A stretch of 64,000 nucleotides of DNA from Pseudomonas fluorescens (GCF_000968015.1 NZ_LACH01000009.1:62001-126000), one strand, 5' to 3'; numbered from the stretch's first letter, positions 46,201 through 54,469 are shown. Notes: generated from the letters alone by a model not told the origin. Numbers and translations are program-made.

Positions 46201-46710
46201 CTCGAAAACGTGATTCGCAAGATCGACAAGGAAACCCGAAACCGCTTCAAAGATACCTTTGATCAGATCAATGGCGGTTTACAGGCCCTTTTCCCAAAAG
46301 TTTTCGGTGGAGGCCGCGCCTATTTGGAACTGACAGGCGAAGATCTACTCGATACAGGGGTAACGATCATGGCGCAGCCGCCAGGGAAGAAGAACAGCAC
46401 CATCCATTTGCTCTCCGGTGGCGAAAAAGCCCTGACCGCATTGGCTCTGGTTTTTGCCATCTTCAAGTTGAATCCGGCGCCGTTCTGCATGCTCGATGAA
46501 GTTGACGCGCCATTGGATGACGCTAACGTTGGACGCTACGCACGGCTGGTCAAAGAGATGTCGCAGACGGTGCAGTTCATCTATATCACCCACAACAAGA
46601 TCGCCATGGAAATGGCCGAGCAATTGATGGGGGTGACGATGCACGAACCGGGATGCTCGCGTCTGGTGGCAGTGGATGTCGAGGAGGCGATGGCGATGGT
46701 GGATGCCTGA
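43222..46710 (+). CDS. smc: chromosome partition protein SMC
   Basis: 1162 residues, GTG start two bases after the GntR stop. Walker A is GPNGCGKSN (about residues 32-40), followed by long coiled coils, a hinge domain (about 500-640, with GAEWELAVETVLGADLQAVLVDD-like features), a second coiled coil, the ABC signature LLSGGEKALTALAL and Walker B CMLDEVDAPLDDAN. SMC condenses and separates the chromosome with ScpA and ScpB, which are not in this window. No internal terminator separates it from the preceding gene. Confidence 0.97.
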   Translation: MRLKCIKLAGFKSFVDPTTVNFPSNMAAVVGPNGCGKSNIIDAVRWVMGESSAKNLRGESMTDVIFNGSTSRKPVSQASIELVFDNSDGTLLGEYAAYAEISIRRKVTRDSQTTYYLNGTKCRRRDITDIFLGTGLGPRSYSIIEQGMISKLIESKPEDLRNFIEEAAGISKYKERRRETENRIRRTHENLARLTDLREELERQLERLYRQAEAAKKYQEYKGEERQLKAQLSALRWQALNEQVGQREAVIGNQEVTFEALVAEQRNADAAIERLRDGHHDLSERFNLVQGRFYSVGGDIARVEQSIQHGQQRLRQLQDDLKEAERARLETESHLGHDRTLLLTLGEELDMLTPEQEVTSAAAEEAAAALEESETTMHAWQEQWDTFNLTAAEPRRQSEVQQSRIQQLETSMERLADRQKRLGEERALLSADPEDAAIMELSEQLAASEATLEDLQASEEAQVERLEQLRQELQFALQNQQQAQGDLQRLNGRLASLEALQQAALDPGTGTAEWLREQHLADRPRLAEGLKVEAGWELAVETVLGADLQAVLVDDFGDFDLAGFTQGDLRLLSPATDGVRVPGSLLDKVEAQIDLAPWLGQVKPVDSLEQALALRNQLTAGQSLISRDGYWVGRHFLRVRRASEAESGVLARGQEIQRLGLEREEREATVETLETQLQNLRAQQRQQENGREHLRRLLQDEARQQGELKAQLSAGKAKAEQLTLRRTRLDEELTELAEQRALEHENIGEARLQLQEALDSMALDTEQRELLLAQRDSLRERLDRVRQEARQHKDHAHQLAVRLGSLKAQHDSTRQALERLEMQSERLTEKREQLSLNLEEGEAPLEELRLKLEELLDKRMTVDEELKTAQIALEDADRELRDAEKRRSQAEQQSQLIRGQMETQRMEWQALTVRRKALEDQLLEDGYDLHGVLATLVAEANEKDAEEELERIAARIQRLGAINLAAIDEYQQQSERKRYLDAQNDDLVEALDTLENVIRKIDKETRNRFKDTFDQINGGLQALFPKVFGGGRAYLELTGEDLLDTGVTIMAQPPGKKNSTIHLLSGGEKALTALALVFAIFKLNPAPFCMLDEVDAPLDDANVGRYARLVKEMSQTVQFIYITHNKIAMEMAEQLMGVTMHEPGCSRLVAVDVEEAMAMVDA

Positions 46711-46910
46711 GTCGGCGGTTGTAGGAGAGGTATTATTGAGTTGTAGGACTTATTTACCTTCCCGGACTTGCTGGCCAATCGACATATTCGCGCAAGCCAT
46801 AGTGACAGACGGTGTAAAGTTGCCTTTGGTCGTGCTAGTTTAATGTCAATTTTTCGTATACGTGGGCAAAACGCCTGTCAGAACATAGAGTTGGCGCCAC
46901 GTTTTAAAGC

Positions 46911-46934
46911 GGTTTACGAGTTGTAAACCTCTTA
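46911..46934 (+). promoter_or_regulatory. small hairpin upstream of zipA
   Basis: GGTTTAC and GTAAACC (46911-46917 and 46923-46929) pair around GAGTT, followed by T-rich bases. It could be a weak terminator after smc or a leader hairpin of zipA. The rest of the 258-base gap between smc and zipA shows nothing I can name beyond space for a promoter. Confidence 0.4.
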
Positions 46935-46968
46935 TTTTTCAGCATTTTTTATAGAGGCACGGGATTAC

Positions 46969-47823
46969 ATGGAAATCGGTCTGCGCGAGTGGCTGATCGT
47001 CATCGGCATTATTGTCATTGCCGGTATTCTTTTCGATGGCTGGCGTCGCATGCGCGGCGGCAAGGGGAAACTGAAATTCCGTCTCGACCGAAGTTTGTCC
47101 AACTTGCCGGACGAGGACACCAGCGCCGAGCTGTTGGGCCCGCCCCGCGTGCTGGATACGCATAAAGAGCCGCAACTGGACGAGCACGATCTGCCGTCGG
47201 TGAGCATGCCTGCCCGTGAGCCGCGTGAGTCGGGTTCCAAGCGCGGCAAGCGTGGTCATGGCGAGCCTTCGCAAGGCGACATGAACCTCAGCCTGGACCT
47301 GGACGGCGGCCCGAGCTTCAGCAGCCGTGACGACGATTTCCCGGATGACACCAAGGCTTCGAGTTCGACCAGTGAACGGGAACAACCGCAAGCCGAAGAA
47401 GTACTGGTGATCAGCGTGATCTGCCGCGACGCGGCCGGCTTCAAAGGCCCGGCGCTGTTGCAGAATATTCTGGAAAGTGGTCTGCGTTTCGGCGAGATGG
47501 ACATCTTCCACCGCCACGAAAGCATGGCTGGTAATGGCGAAGTCCTGTTCTCGATGGCCAATGCGGTCAAGCCGGGCGTTTTCGATCTGGACGACATCGA
47601 CCACTTCAGCACACCGGCAGTGAGCTTCTTCCTCGGTCTGCCAGGCCCGCGTCATCCGAAGCAAGCCTTCGACGTGATGGTGGCCGCGGCGCGCAAACTG
47701 TCCCAGGAGCTGAACGGCGAACTGAAAGACGACCAGCGCAGCGTGCTGACTGCCCAGACGATTGAGCATTACCGTCAGCGCATCGTTGAGTTCGAACGTC
47801 GTGCCCTGACCCAGAAGCGCTAA
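46969..47823 (+). CDS. zipA: cell division protein ZipA
   Basis: 284 residues. An N-terminal membrane anchor ([18 protein letters not shown], about 5-22) is followed by a charged, low-complexity linker (about 25-140) and a C-terminal FtsZ-binding domain (about 142-275, [22 protein letters not shown] ... [20 protein letters not shown]). It ties the Z ring to the membrane at division. In many Pseudomonas ligA follows zipA; here a REP pair and a gene on the opposite strand follow. Confidence 0.95.
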   Translation: MEIGLREWLIVIGIIVIAGILFDGWRRMRGGKGKLKFRLDRSLSNLPDEDTSAELLGPPRVLDTHKEPQLDEHDLPSVSMPAREPRESGSKRGKRGHGEPSQGDMNLSLDLDGGPSFSSRDDDFPDDTKASSSTSEREQPQAEEVLVISVICRDAAGFKGPALLQNILESGLRFGEMDIFHRHESMAGNGEVLFSMANAVKPGVFDLDDIDHFSTPAVSFFLGLPGPRHPKQAFDVMVAAARKLSQELNGELKDDQRSVLTAQTIEHYRQRIVEFERRALTQKR

Positions 47824-47827
47824 GGTC

Positions 47828-47918
47828 AAAAGATCGCAGCCTCGTTTCACTCGACAGCTCCTACAGGGGTCGCGATTTTCTGTAGGAGCTGTCGAGTGAA
47901 ACGAGGCTGCGATCTTTT
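47828..47918. repeat. REP-type inverted repeat pair, CGTTTCACTCGACAG subfamily
   Basis: Arms 47828-47864 and 47880-47918 match the pair at 33532-33623 almost base for base. They lie between the convergent zipA and SirB1-family genes. Confidence 0.85.
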
Positions 47919-47922
47919 GCTT

Positions 47923-48726
47923 TTAATGGACGATTGAGTTCGGCGGCAAATGCCCTAATCGCTCAGTCAGGCGAATCCGCTGGATCGGGTCGTCACTGAG
48001 CAGCAGGGCATGTTCCAGATCGAAGCGCTCGGCGTTCGGGCAATCCAGCCGTTGATAGAGGCTGGCCCGGGCCAGGTAGTCGGAGGCGATGGCGTTGCCC
48101 AGTTCCAGCACACGTTCGGCGTCGATCAGGGCGCCGATGTAGTCATCGTTGGAAAGGTGTAACTGACGCAGGTTGCGCGACAGCCGCTGCAGCATTTGCA
48201 CCGGCTCGGCCGTGAGCAAATGCTCGGCGCCAAGCTGCATGTTCGGACCGTACTGGCGTTGCAGCAACTCCCGGCAATCGTTGGGGTACAACCGACGCCC
48301 GCCGCAGGGGTCGAGCAGGTGATCGGCGCCCGGTACCCGCAGCAGGAAATGCCCGGGGAAGTTGACGCCAACCATGGGAATTTCCAGACCTTTGGCCAGT
48401 TCCAGGGCAATCAATCCCAGACTCAGCGGCTGCCCACGCCTGCGTTCCAGCACTTTATTGACCAGCGCGACTTGCGGACGCAATGGCGAGGAGTCGTCCT
48501 GAGCGAATCCCAGGTCATTCATACGCCGTAACAACGGCTGGGCCAACTCACTCACCGGCAACATCGGCAAGCCATAACTGACCCGTTGCTGCAGGTTCTT
48601 GAAATCGTGCAGCACCGCCTCGGGATTGACCTCACTGTCGTGTTCGGCGGCAATCCACAGCGCCGCCTCGAACAGCGCGGGCGGTGAACGTTGCAGACAG
48701 TCGAAGAAACGTTGGCGGGGGGTCAT
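47923..48726 (-). CDS. SirB1 family protein (transglutaminase-like with TPR-like tail)
   Basis: 267 residues. It matches SirB1/YchA-type proteins: a transglutaminase-like region with VNKVLERRRGQPLSLGLIALELAKGL and GVNFPGHFLLRVPG, then a helical tail with repeat-like pattern (DDYIGALIDAERVLELG ... LARASLYQRLDC). The cysteine of active transglutaminases is not evident at the usual place, so catalysis is doubtful. The ATG at 48726 has CGGAG upstream; a TTG three bases before is less likely. Molecular role unknown. Confidence 0.8.
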   Translation of the reverse strand: MTPRQRFFDCLQRSPPALFEAALWIAAEHDSEVNPEAVLHDFKNLQQRVSYGLPMLPVSELAQPLLRRMNDLGFAQDDSSPLRPQVALVNKVLERRRGQPLSLGLIALELAKGLEIPMVGVNFPGHFLLRVPGADHLLDPCGGRRLYPNDCRELLQRQYGPNMQLGAEHLLTAEPVQMLQRLSRNLRQLHLSNDDYIGALIDAERVLELGNAIASDYLARASLYQRLDCPNAERFDLEHALLLSDDPIQRIRLTERLGHLPPNSIVH

Positions 48727-48909
48727 CAAAATCTCCGGGTAATGCCTCGTTTTAGCCCCGTCTCAGGCATTCGTCCAGTGCCGAACATAGGCGGTTACAG
48801 GTTATGTCCGAAAGTCTGCATGGCGGCGTCGCTTATTCCGGTGCGCTTCTGCAATTTTCGGGCGCAAGCCTATACTGGCGACTACAAGAAGTGATTCGGG
48901 AGCCCTACG

Positions 48910-49929
48910 ATGTTCGCTCTCATGCAAAGCACTCGCCTTGAATCCCTGCATCTGAGCGTCGACTCGGTCACCGGGTTGAAGGCGGTCATTGCCATTCATA
49001 ACAGCCGTCTGGGGCCTGCCTTGGGCGGGTGTCGTTACCTTGCCTATCCCAGCGACGAGTCCGCCGTCGAGGATGCCGTGCGTCTCGCACAAGGCATGAG
49101 TTACAAGGCGGCGCTGGCCGGCCTGGCTCAGGGCGGCGGCGTGGCGGTGATTGTTCGCCCGGTCCATGTGGAAAACCGCGCCGCGCTATTCGAAGCCTTC
49201 GGGCGTTGCATCAATCAGCTCGACGGCCGCTACATCACCGCCATCGACAGTGGCACCTCGGTGGCGGACATGGATTGCATCGCCCAACAGACCCAGCACG
49301 TCACCAGCACCACCTCGGCGGGCGACCCTGCACCGCACGCGGCGATGGGCGTGTTCACCGGTATTCGTGCGACCGCCATGGCCCGGCTGGGCAGCGATAA
49401 CCTCGAAGGCCTGCGAGTGGCGATTCAAGGGCTCGGCAACGTTGGTTTTGCCCTGGCCGAACAGCTGCATGCCGCCGGTGCCGAACTGCTGGTCAGTGAC
49501 ATCGATCACGGTAAGGTCCAACTGGCGATGGAGCAACTTGGCGCTCATCCGATCGCCAACGACGCGCTGCTCAGCACCCCTTGCGACATTCTTGCGCCCT
49601 GCGGCCTCGGTGGCGTGCTCAACAGCCACAGCGTGACGCAACTGCGCTGCGCAGCGGTGGCCGGTTCGGCGAACAACCAACTGACCCATCTGGAAGTCGC
49701 TGATCAACTGGAGCGGCGGGGCATTCTGTATGCGCCGGATTACGTGATCAATGCAGGCGGGCTGATCTACGTTTCGCTCAAACATCGCGGCGAAGAGCTA
49801 TCGACCATCACCGCACACCTGTCGAAAATCAGCTCCCGGCTGACCGAAGTCTTCGCCCATGCCCAAGCGGAAAAACGCTCGCCGGCCCGAGTGGCTGACG
49901 AGTTGGCGGAGAAAGTGCTGTATCGATGA
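48910..49929 (+). CDS. leucine-dehydrogenase-like protein with altered catalytic lysine
   Basis: 339 residues of the Glu/Leu/Phe/Val dehydrogenase family, closest in layout to leucine dehydrogenase: LGPALGGCRYL, GMSYKAALAG (substrate lysine K66), DSGTSVADMD (D113), and a NAD-binding Rossmann segment VAIQGLGNVGFALAEQL. The catalytic lysine expected in GGGK is replaced by valine (GGGVAVIV, V78); the spacing to K66 and D113 fits K68/K80/D115 of leucine dehydrogenase. It leads the E1alpha-E1beta-E2 genes, which suggests branched-chain amino-acid breakdown, but activity is doubtful. GGGAG precedes the ATG. Confidence 0.85.
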   Translation: MFALMQSTRLESLHLSVDSVTGLKAVIAIHNSRLGPALGGCRYLAYPSDESAVEDAVRLAQGMSYKAALAGLAQGGGVAVIVRPVHVENRAALFEAFGRCINQLDGRYITAIDSGTSVADMDCIAQQTQHVTSTTSAGDPAPHAAMGVFTGIRATAMARLGSDNLEGLRVAIQGLGNVGFALAEQLHAAGAELLVSDIDHGKVQLAMEQLGAHPIANDALLSTPCDILAPCGLGGVLNSHSVTQLRCAAVAGSANNQLTHLEVADQLERRGILYAPDYVINAGGLIYVSLKHRGEELSTITAHLSKISSRLTEVFAHAQAEKRSPARVADELAEKVLYR

Positions 49930-50043
49930 GCCTGAACCGATAAAGGAGTGAGGGCCTATCCGGCAGACTTGCTCCCAAGGCCTGGCGCCACAAGCGTCAG
50001 GCTTGACTGACGCACGCTGACGCGGCGTGCCAGGAGCCCGTGG

Positions 50044-51138
50044 ATGCCTCACAAGGTTGAGCTGCCTTACACCCGATTTTTATCCCCTGACGGCCAATTG
50101 CTCGGCGATCTTCCTGCCTGGGCCGACGATTTCAATTTGCTGACGCGCCTTTATCGGCAGATGGTCCTGACCCGTCTTTTCGATCAGAAAGCCGTCGCCC
50201 TGCAACGCACCGGGCGCATTGGCACTTATGCGCCGACATTGGGCCAGGAAGCCATTGGCGTCGCCGTCGGCAGCGTGATGCACGCCGAAGACGTGCTGAT
50301 TCCGTATTACCGTGACACCGCCGTGCAGTTGATGCGCGGGGTACGCATGGAAGAAATCCTCCTGTACTGGGGCGGTGACGAGCGCGGCAGCGACTTTGCC
50401 GAACCGGCGGCGGCCCAGGATTTTCCGATCTGTGTGCCGATTGCCACCCAGGCCTTGCATGCCTGCGGCGTTGCCAGTGCATTCAAAATCCGCGGCGAAC
50501 ATCGGGTCGCCGTCACCACCTGCGGCGACGGTGCCACCAGCAAGGGCGATTTCCTCGAAGCCCTCAACGTTGCCGGTGCCTGGCAGTTGCCGGTGGTGTT
50601 CGTGGTCAATAACAACCAATGGGCGATCTCGGTGCCACGACGGATTCAGTGCGGCGCCCCGACCCTGGCACAGAAAGCGATCGGTGCCGGGTTCCACGGT
50701 GAGCAGGTCGACGGCAATGACATGCTCGCGGTTTACGACCGAGTACAAGCGGCCCTCGAAAGGGCGCGTCATGGTAAAGGCCCTGTGTTGCTGGAATGCC
50801 TGAGCTATCGCCTCGGCGACCACACCACCGCCGACGATGCCACACGCTACCGGTCGGCTGACGAGGTCAAACAGGCCTGGCTCGAAGAACCGATTAAACG
50901 CCTGCAACGTTTCATGGTCGGCCAAGGCGTGTGGGACGAAGGTCGCGAACAGGCGCTGATCAGCGAATGCCAGGGCTTGGTGCAGCGCGCTGTGGATAAC
51001 TTCGAGGCAGCGGGTACTCAGGCGCCCGAATCGATCATGGATCACGTCTACGCCCAATGGCCGGCGTCCCTCGCCGGGCAGCGTGAAGAGTTGCTCGAAA
51101 GGGCGGCGCGCCGCGCGGGAGATTCGAGCCATGAGTAA
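50044..51138 (+). CDS. 2-oxoacid dehydrogenase E1 component, alpha subunit
   Basis: 364 residues. The thiamine-diphosphate motif is GDGATSKGDFLEALN through NNNQWAIS, and the Mg/TPP loop residues are in place; YRDTAVQLMRGVRMEEILLYWGGDERG is the family substrate region. With E1beta and E2 it forms a pyruvate or branched-chain 2-oxoacid dehydrogenase complex; no E3 is encoded here, so a shared lipoamide dehydrogenase is needed. AGGAG lies upstream. It overlaps E1beta by eight bases. The upstream dehydrogenase-like gene points to branched-chain substrates, by inference. Confidence 0.9.
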   Translation: MPHKVELPYTRFLSPDGQLLGDLPAWADDFNLLTRLYRQMVLTRLFDQKAVALQRTGRIGTYAPTLGQEAIGVAVGSVMHAEDVLIPYYRDTAVQLMRGVRMEEILLYWGGDERGSDFAEPAAAQDFPICVPIATQALHACGVASAFKIRGEHRVAVTTCGDGATSKGDFLEALNVAGAWQLPVVFVVNNNQWAISVPRRIQCGAPTLAQKAIGAGFHGEQVDGNDMLAVYDRVQAALERARHGKGPVLLECLSYRLGDHTTADDATRYRSADEVKQAWLEEPIKRLQRFMVGQGVWDEGREQALISECQGLVQRAVDNFEAAGTQAPESIMDHVYAQWPASLAGQREELLERAARRAGDSSHE

Positions 51139-52117
51139 CGGCAAAGTCACGTTGCTGGAAGCGGTGAATCTTGCGCTGCATCGGGCGATGAGCGAAGACG
51201 AGAACGTTATCGTCCTCGGTGAGGATGTCGGAGTGAACGGCGGCGTGTTTCGCGCCACCCAAGGGCTGCGCGACAGCTTTGGCTTCAAGCGAGTCATCGA
51301 CTCGCCGCTGGCCGAAACCATGCTCGGCGGAATCGTGGTCGGCATGGCCGCGCAGGGCCTGAAACCGGTGGTGGAAATCCAGTTCATGGGTTTCATCTAC
51401 GCGGCCATGGAACACCTGGTGTCCCACGCCAGCCGCATGCGCAATCGCACGCGCGGGCGGATCACGTGCCCGATGGTGATGCGCACGCCGATGGGCGCAG
51501 GGATTCGCGCGCCGGAACATCACAGTGAAAGCACTGAAGCATTGTTCGCGCACATTCCAGGTCTGCGGGTGGTGATTCCGTCATCGCCGGCTCGGGCCTA
51601 TGGCTTGTTGCTGGCGGCCATCGATGACCCGGACCCGGTGGTGTTTCTCGAGCCGACCCGGCTCTATCGCATGAACCCGCAAACGCTGGTGGATGACGGT
51701 AAACGCCTGCCGCTGGACAGCTGTTTCACCCTGCGCGAAGGCAGCGACATCACGCTGATCAGCTGGGGCGCCAGTGTGATGGAAACCCTGCAAGCCGCCA
51801 CCGCATTGGCCGAGCGGGGTGTCTCGGCGGAAGTGATCGATGTCGCGAGTATCAAGCCGCTGGACCTCGACACGCTGGAAGCCTCGGTGCGCAAGACCGG
51901 TCGCTGCGTGATCGTTCATGAAGCGCCGCGCTCCTGCGGCGTCGGCGCGGAAATCGCCGCGAGCCTCTACGAGCGGGTGTTGCTGGACTTGCAGGCACCG
52001 ATTCAGCGAGTCACCGCGCCGGATATTCCGCCGCCGCTGTATCGACTGGAATTGCTCTATATGCCCAACGTCGAGGACATTCTTCAGGCCTGCGACAACG
52101 TTCTTCAATTTTCCTGA
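51131..52117 (+). CDS. 2-oxoacid dehydrogenase E1 component, beta subunit
   Basis: 328 residues of the transketolase pyrimidine-binding family (NVIVLGEDVGVNGGVFRATQGL, DSPLAETMLGGIVVGMAAQGLKPVVEIQFMGF, HHSESTEALFAHIPGLRVV). It forms the E1 active site with the alpha subunit. The ATG at 51131 lies inside the end of the alpha gene, so the two are coupled; the open frame from 51083 is not supported. Confidence 0.92.
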   Translation: MSNGKVTLLEAVNLALHRAMSEDENVIVLGEDVGVNGGVFRATQGLRDSFGFKRVIDSPLAETMLGGIVVGMAAQGLKPVVEIQFMGFIYAAMEHLVSHASRMRNRTRGRITCPMVMRTPMGAGIRAPEHHSESTEALFAHIPGLRVVIPSSPARAYGLLLAAIDDPDPVVFLEPTRLYRMNPQTLVDDGKRLPLDSCFTLREGSDITLISWGASVMETLQAATALAERGVSAEVIDVASIKPLDLDTLEASVRKTGRCVIVHEAPRSCGVGAEIAASLYERVLLDLQAPIQRVTAPDIPPPLYRLELLYMPNVEDILQACDNVLQFS

Positions 52118-52133
52118 ACCCAAGGAGGCTGCG

Positions 52134-53243
52134 ATGAAGTATTTCAAACTGCCGGACCTGGGCGAAGGTTTGCAGGAGGCGGAAGTCGTCCGTTGGCACG
52201 TCGCGGTCGGCGATACCGTGAAGGCCGATCAACTGCTGGTGTCGGTGGAAACGGCCAAGGCCCTTGTGGATATCCCCGCACCCTATGACGGCGTGGTGGC
52301 GAAACTTCATGGCGGTGAGGGCGACATCATTCACGTCGGTGAACCCCTGCTCGGTTACGAAGGCGAAGCGGACGCGGGCACCGTAGTCGGGCGGCTTGAA
52401 GGTGGCGGCAGCAGTCAGGAGGACTCGTTTTTCATCGGGCCAGCCCCTTCGACCCGAGAGCACCTGGCGACTCGCGCCACACCGGCTGTGCGGCAACTGG
52501 CCCGGCAACTCGGCGTGGAGTTGAGCGGGATGACGGGCTCCGGCCACGAGGGACTGATCACCCGCACGGATGTGGAAAGCGCGGCTCAAACCGAACGCGA
52601 GCGCTTCGGCGGCGAACGGTTGCGCGGTGTGCGGCGCAGCATGGCGCTGAACATGGCGCGGTCTCATGCCGAAGTGGTGCCGGTGACGATTTTCGGTGAC
52701 GCCGACCTGCATCGCTGGGGTCAGGCCCGCGAACCGCTGATTCGTCTCGCCAAAGCGATGGCGGCCGCGTGCGCCGTGGAGCCGGTGCTCAACAGTGCCT
52801 TCGATGGCAAAAGCCTGTCGCTCAAACAACACGAACGGCTCGATCTGGGCATCGCCGTGGACACCCCGGACGGCTTGTTCGTGCCCGTGCTGCGCGATGT
52901 CGGTCACCGCACCCCGGCTGACTTGAAGGAAGGCGTCATGCGATTAAGGGCCGACGTGCAGGCGCGATCGATTCCGCCCAAGGAAATGATGGGGGCGACC
53001 CTGACGTTGTCGAATTTCGGCACCTTGTTCGGTCGCTATGCCAACCCGGTGGTGGTGCCGCCGCAAGTGGCAATCCTCGCCGCTGGCGCGATCCGCGACG
53101 AACCGGTCGCAGTCGATGGTGCGGTGGTGGTGCATCCGGTCCTGCCGCTGTCCCTGACCTTCGATCATCGCGTGGTGACGGGGGGCGAGGCGGCGCGTTT
53201 CTTCAAGGCGCTGGTCGAGGCGCTGGAGCAACCCGACGCTTAG
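52134..53243 (+). CDS. 2-oxoacid dehydrogenase E2 component (dihydrolipoamide acyltransferase)
   Basis: 369 residues: N-terminal lipoyl domain with the lipoylated lysine in VETAKALVDIP (about K42), a peripheral-subunit binding segment (ATPAVRQLARQLGVELSGMTGSGHEGLITRTDV, about 118-150), and a C-terminal catalytic domain. The end reads TFDHRVVTGGEAARF: the catalytic histidine is present, but the usual DHRxxDG aspartate is threonine. AAGGAGG lies before the ATG, 16 bases after E1beta. A strong inverted repeat after the gene ends transcription. Confidence 0.92.
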   Translation: MKYFKLPDLGEGLQEAEVVRWHVAVGDTVKADQLLVSVETAKALVDIPAPYDGVVAKLHGGEGDIIHVGEPLLGYEGEADAGTVVGRLEGGGSSQEDSFFIGPAPSTREHLATRATPAVRQLARQLGVELSGMTGSGHEGLITRTDVESAAQTERERFGGERLRGVRRSMALNMARSHAEVVPVTIFGDADLHRWGQAREPLIRLAKAMAAACAVEPVLNSAFDGKSLSLKQHERLDLGIAVDTPDGLFVPVLRDVGHRTPADLKEGVMRLRADVQARSIPPKEMMGATLTLSNFGTLFGRYANPVVVPPQVAILAAGAIRDEPVAVDGAVVVHPVLPLSLTFDHRVVTGGEAARFFKALVEALEQPDA

Positions 53244-53257
53244 GTTTTTCGCAGGCA

Positions 53258-53292
53258 TGAAAAAGGCCCTGAGTCATTTGACTCAGGGCCTA
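53258..53292. terminator. intrinsic terminator between E2 gene and yebG
   Basis: AGGCCCTGAGTC (53264-53275) and GACTCAGGGCCT (53280-53291) form a perfect 12-pair stem with a four-base loop. An A-run on the left gives a U-run for the minus-strand yebG transcript; it also lies at the end of the E2 gene. Confidence 0.9.
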
Positions 53293-53309
53293 TTCAATTC
53301 GGGCGTTGC

Positions 53310-53660
53310 TTACTTGGCAGCCTTGGGGGCTTTAGCTGGCTTGGTCGGCTCAACGACTTCAACAGGTGCAGGCGCCTCAACGGGGGCAGCCTGTTCAACG
53401 ACTTCAGCCGGCGCATTGAGCAATTCGGACAACGCATCCGGCTGGCTCTTGAACGCCTTGGCGAACACATCGCGGTTCTTCGCCATGTAGATCCCGGCTT
53501 CTTCCACTTGCTGTTCGGTCAGGGACGGAACGGCTTTGTGCAACACTTCAGCCAGCAACTCGGCCAGTTCGAGCATTTTGTCATGACGGTCAGCTTCGGC
53601 TTTATCCATGAACAAGCGCTCCAGATCTCGGCTGCTGCGGTATACCACTTCGACGGCCAT
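53310..53660 (-). CDS. yebG: YebG-family DNA-damage-inducible protein
   Basis: 116 residues. The first ~75 match the YebG family (MAVEVVYRSSRDLERLFMDKAEADRHDKMLELAELLAEVL), which is SOS-induced in E. coli; the tail is a long Pro/Ala/Glu/Lys-rich extension (PVEAPAPVEVVEPTKPAKAPK). A near-perfect LexA box lies 45 bases before the ATG. Function of YebG is unknown, and the low-complexity tail is longer than in E. coli. Confidence 0.88.
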   Translation of the reverse strand: MAVEVVYRSSRDLERLFMDKAEADRHDKMLELAELLAEVLHKAVPSLTEQQVEEAGIYMAKNRDVFAKAFKSQPDALSELLNAPAEVVEQAAPVEAPAPVEVVEPTKPAKAPKAAK

Positions 53661-53704
53661 TCACCACCTCACATGCCTTCACATTAAGTTGTCTTATTCG
53701 ACTA

Positions 53705-53720
53705 CTGTATTTATATACAG
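53705..53720 (-). promoter_or_regulatory. LexA (SOS) box upstream of yebG
   Basis: CTGTATTTATATACAG has the CTG-N10-CAG frame and the AT-rich centre of the gamma-proteobacterial LexA site. It is 45 bases upstream of the yebG start, where it would cover the promoter. Confidence 0.88.
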
Positions 53721-53798
53721 CGAAAAGGATAAGCGAATCCCTGCGCTTTGGGTAGTGGCTTTTTAATGTAGACCGAAATCAGGTGGTCTGCGCAAGAC

Positions 53799-53826
53799 CT
53801 GTGGGAGCCGAGCTTGCTCGCGATGA
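53799..53826. repeat. single REP unit without partner
   Basis: A lone unit of the TGTGGGAGCGAGCTTGCTCG family with an extra C (GGGAGCCGAG). No inverted partner is found within 150 bases, unlike every other REP in the window. Confidence 0.6.
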
Positions 53827-53968
53827 GGCCCTCGAACGCTCCACAAAAGTGTCCAATGGCAGCCCATCGCCATCTCACCCAACAGCCCCTGGCCTTTTTT
53901 CTGCATGCAGAACAACCGTCACGTCAAACCCGCATCATCCGCTCGAACCGAGCTAAGGAAGAATCATC

Positions 53969-54469
53969 GTGAAAATCAACTGGGCCGAGAACCTGCGGCA
54001 GAACGTGCATCAACTGGCCGAGTCGCTGGGCAACCTGTTCGTCGAGACCTTCCACTACCTGGCGCTGTTCGCCATCGGTGCAGTCACCGCGTGGGCGGCG
54101 GTGATGGAATTTCTGGGGATGATCGAAGCAGGGCACATCAAGATCGATGACATCTTGCTGCTGTTCATCTACCTGGAACTGGGGGCGATGGTCGGGATTT
54201 ATTTCAAGACCAACCACATGCCGGTGCGCTTCCTGATCTACGTGGCGATCACTGCGCTGACGCGGCTGCTGATCTCCAACGTCTCGCACCACAACCCGCC
54301 GGATATCGGCATCATCTACCTGTGCGGCGGGATTCTGCTGCTGGCGTTTGCGATTCTGGTGGTGCGTTACGCCTCGTCGCAATTCCCTTCGGTGAAGATC
54401 GCACACCCGCAACGCAAGATCGGTGCGGGTTCCGGTGAGCATCCCGAAGTGGAGAAGGGCGAGCTTTAA
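53969..54469 (+). CDS. PsiE-like (phosphate-starvation-inducible) membrane protein
   Basis: 166 residues, GTG start with AAGGA upstream. Four hydrophobic segments (about 28-48, 60-80, 85-105 and 112-132) and the PsiE-type core YLELGAMVGIYFKTNHMPVRFLIYVAITALTRLLI are seen. Membrane protein of unknown function; the name comes from E. coli psiE, induced on phosphate starvation. Its stop overlaps the stop of the convergent DUF3509 gene by four bases. Confidence 0.78.
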   Translation: MKINWAENLRQNVHQLAESLGNLFVETFHYLALFAIGAVTAWAAVMEFLGMIEAGHIKIDDILLLFIYLELGAMVGIYFKTNHMPVRFLIYVAITALTRLLISNVSHHNPPDIGIIYLCGGILLLAFAILVVRYASSQFPSVKIAHPQRKIGAGSGEHPEVEKGEL

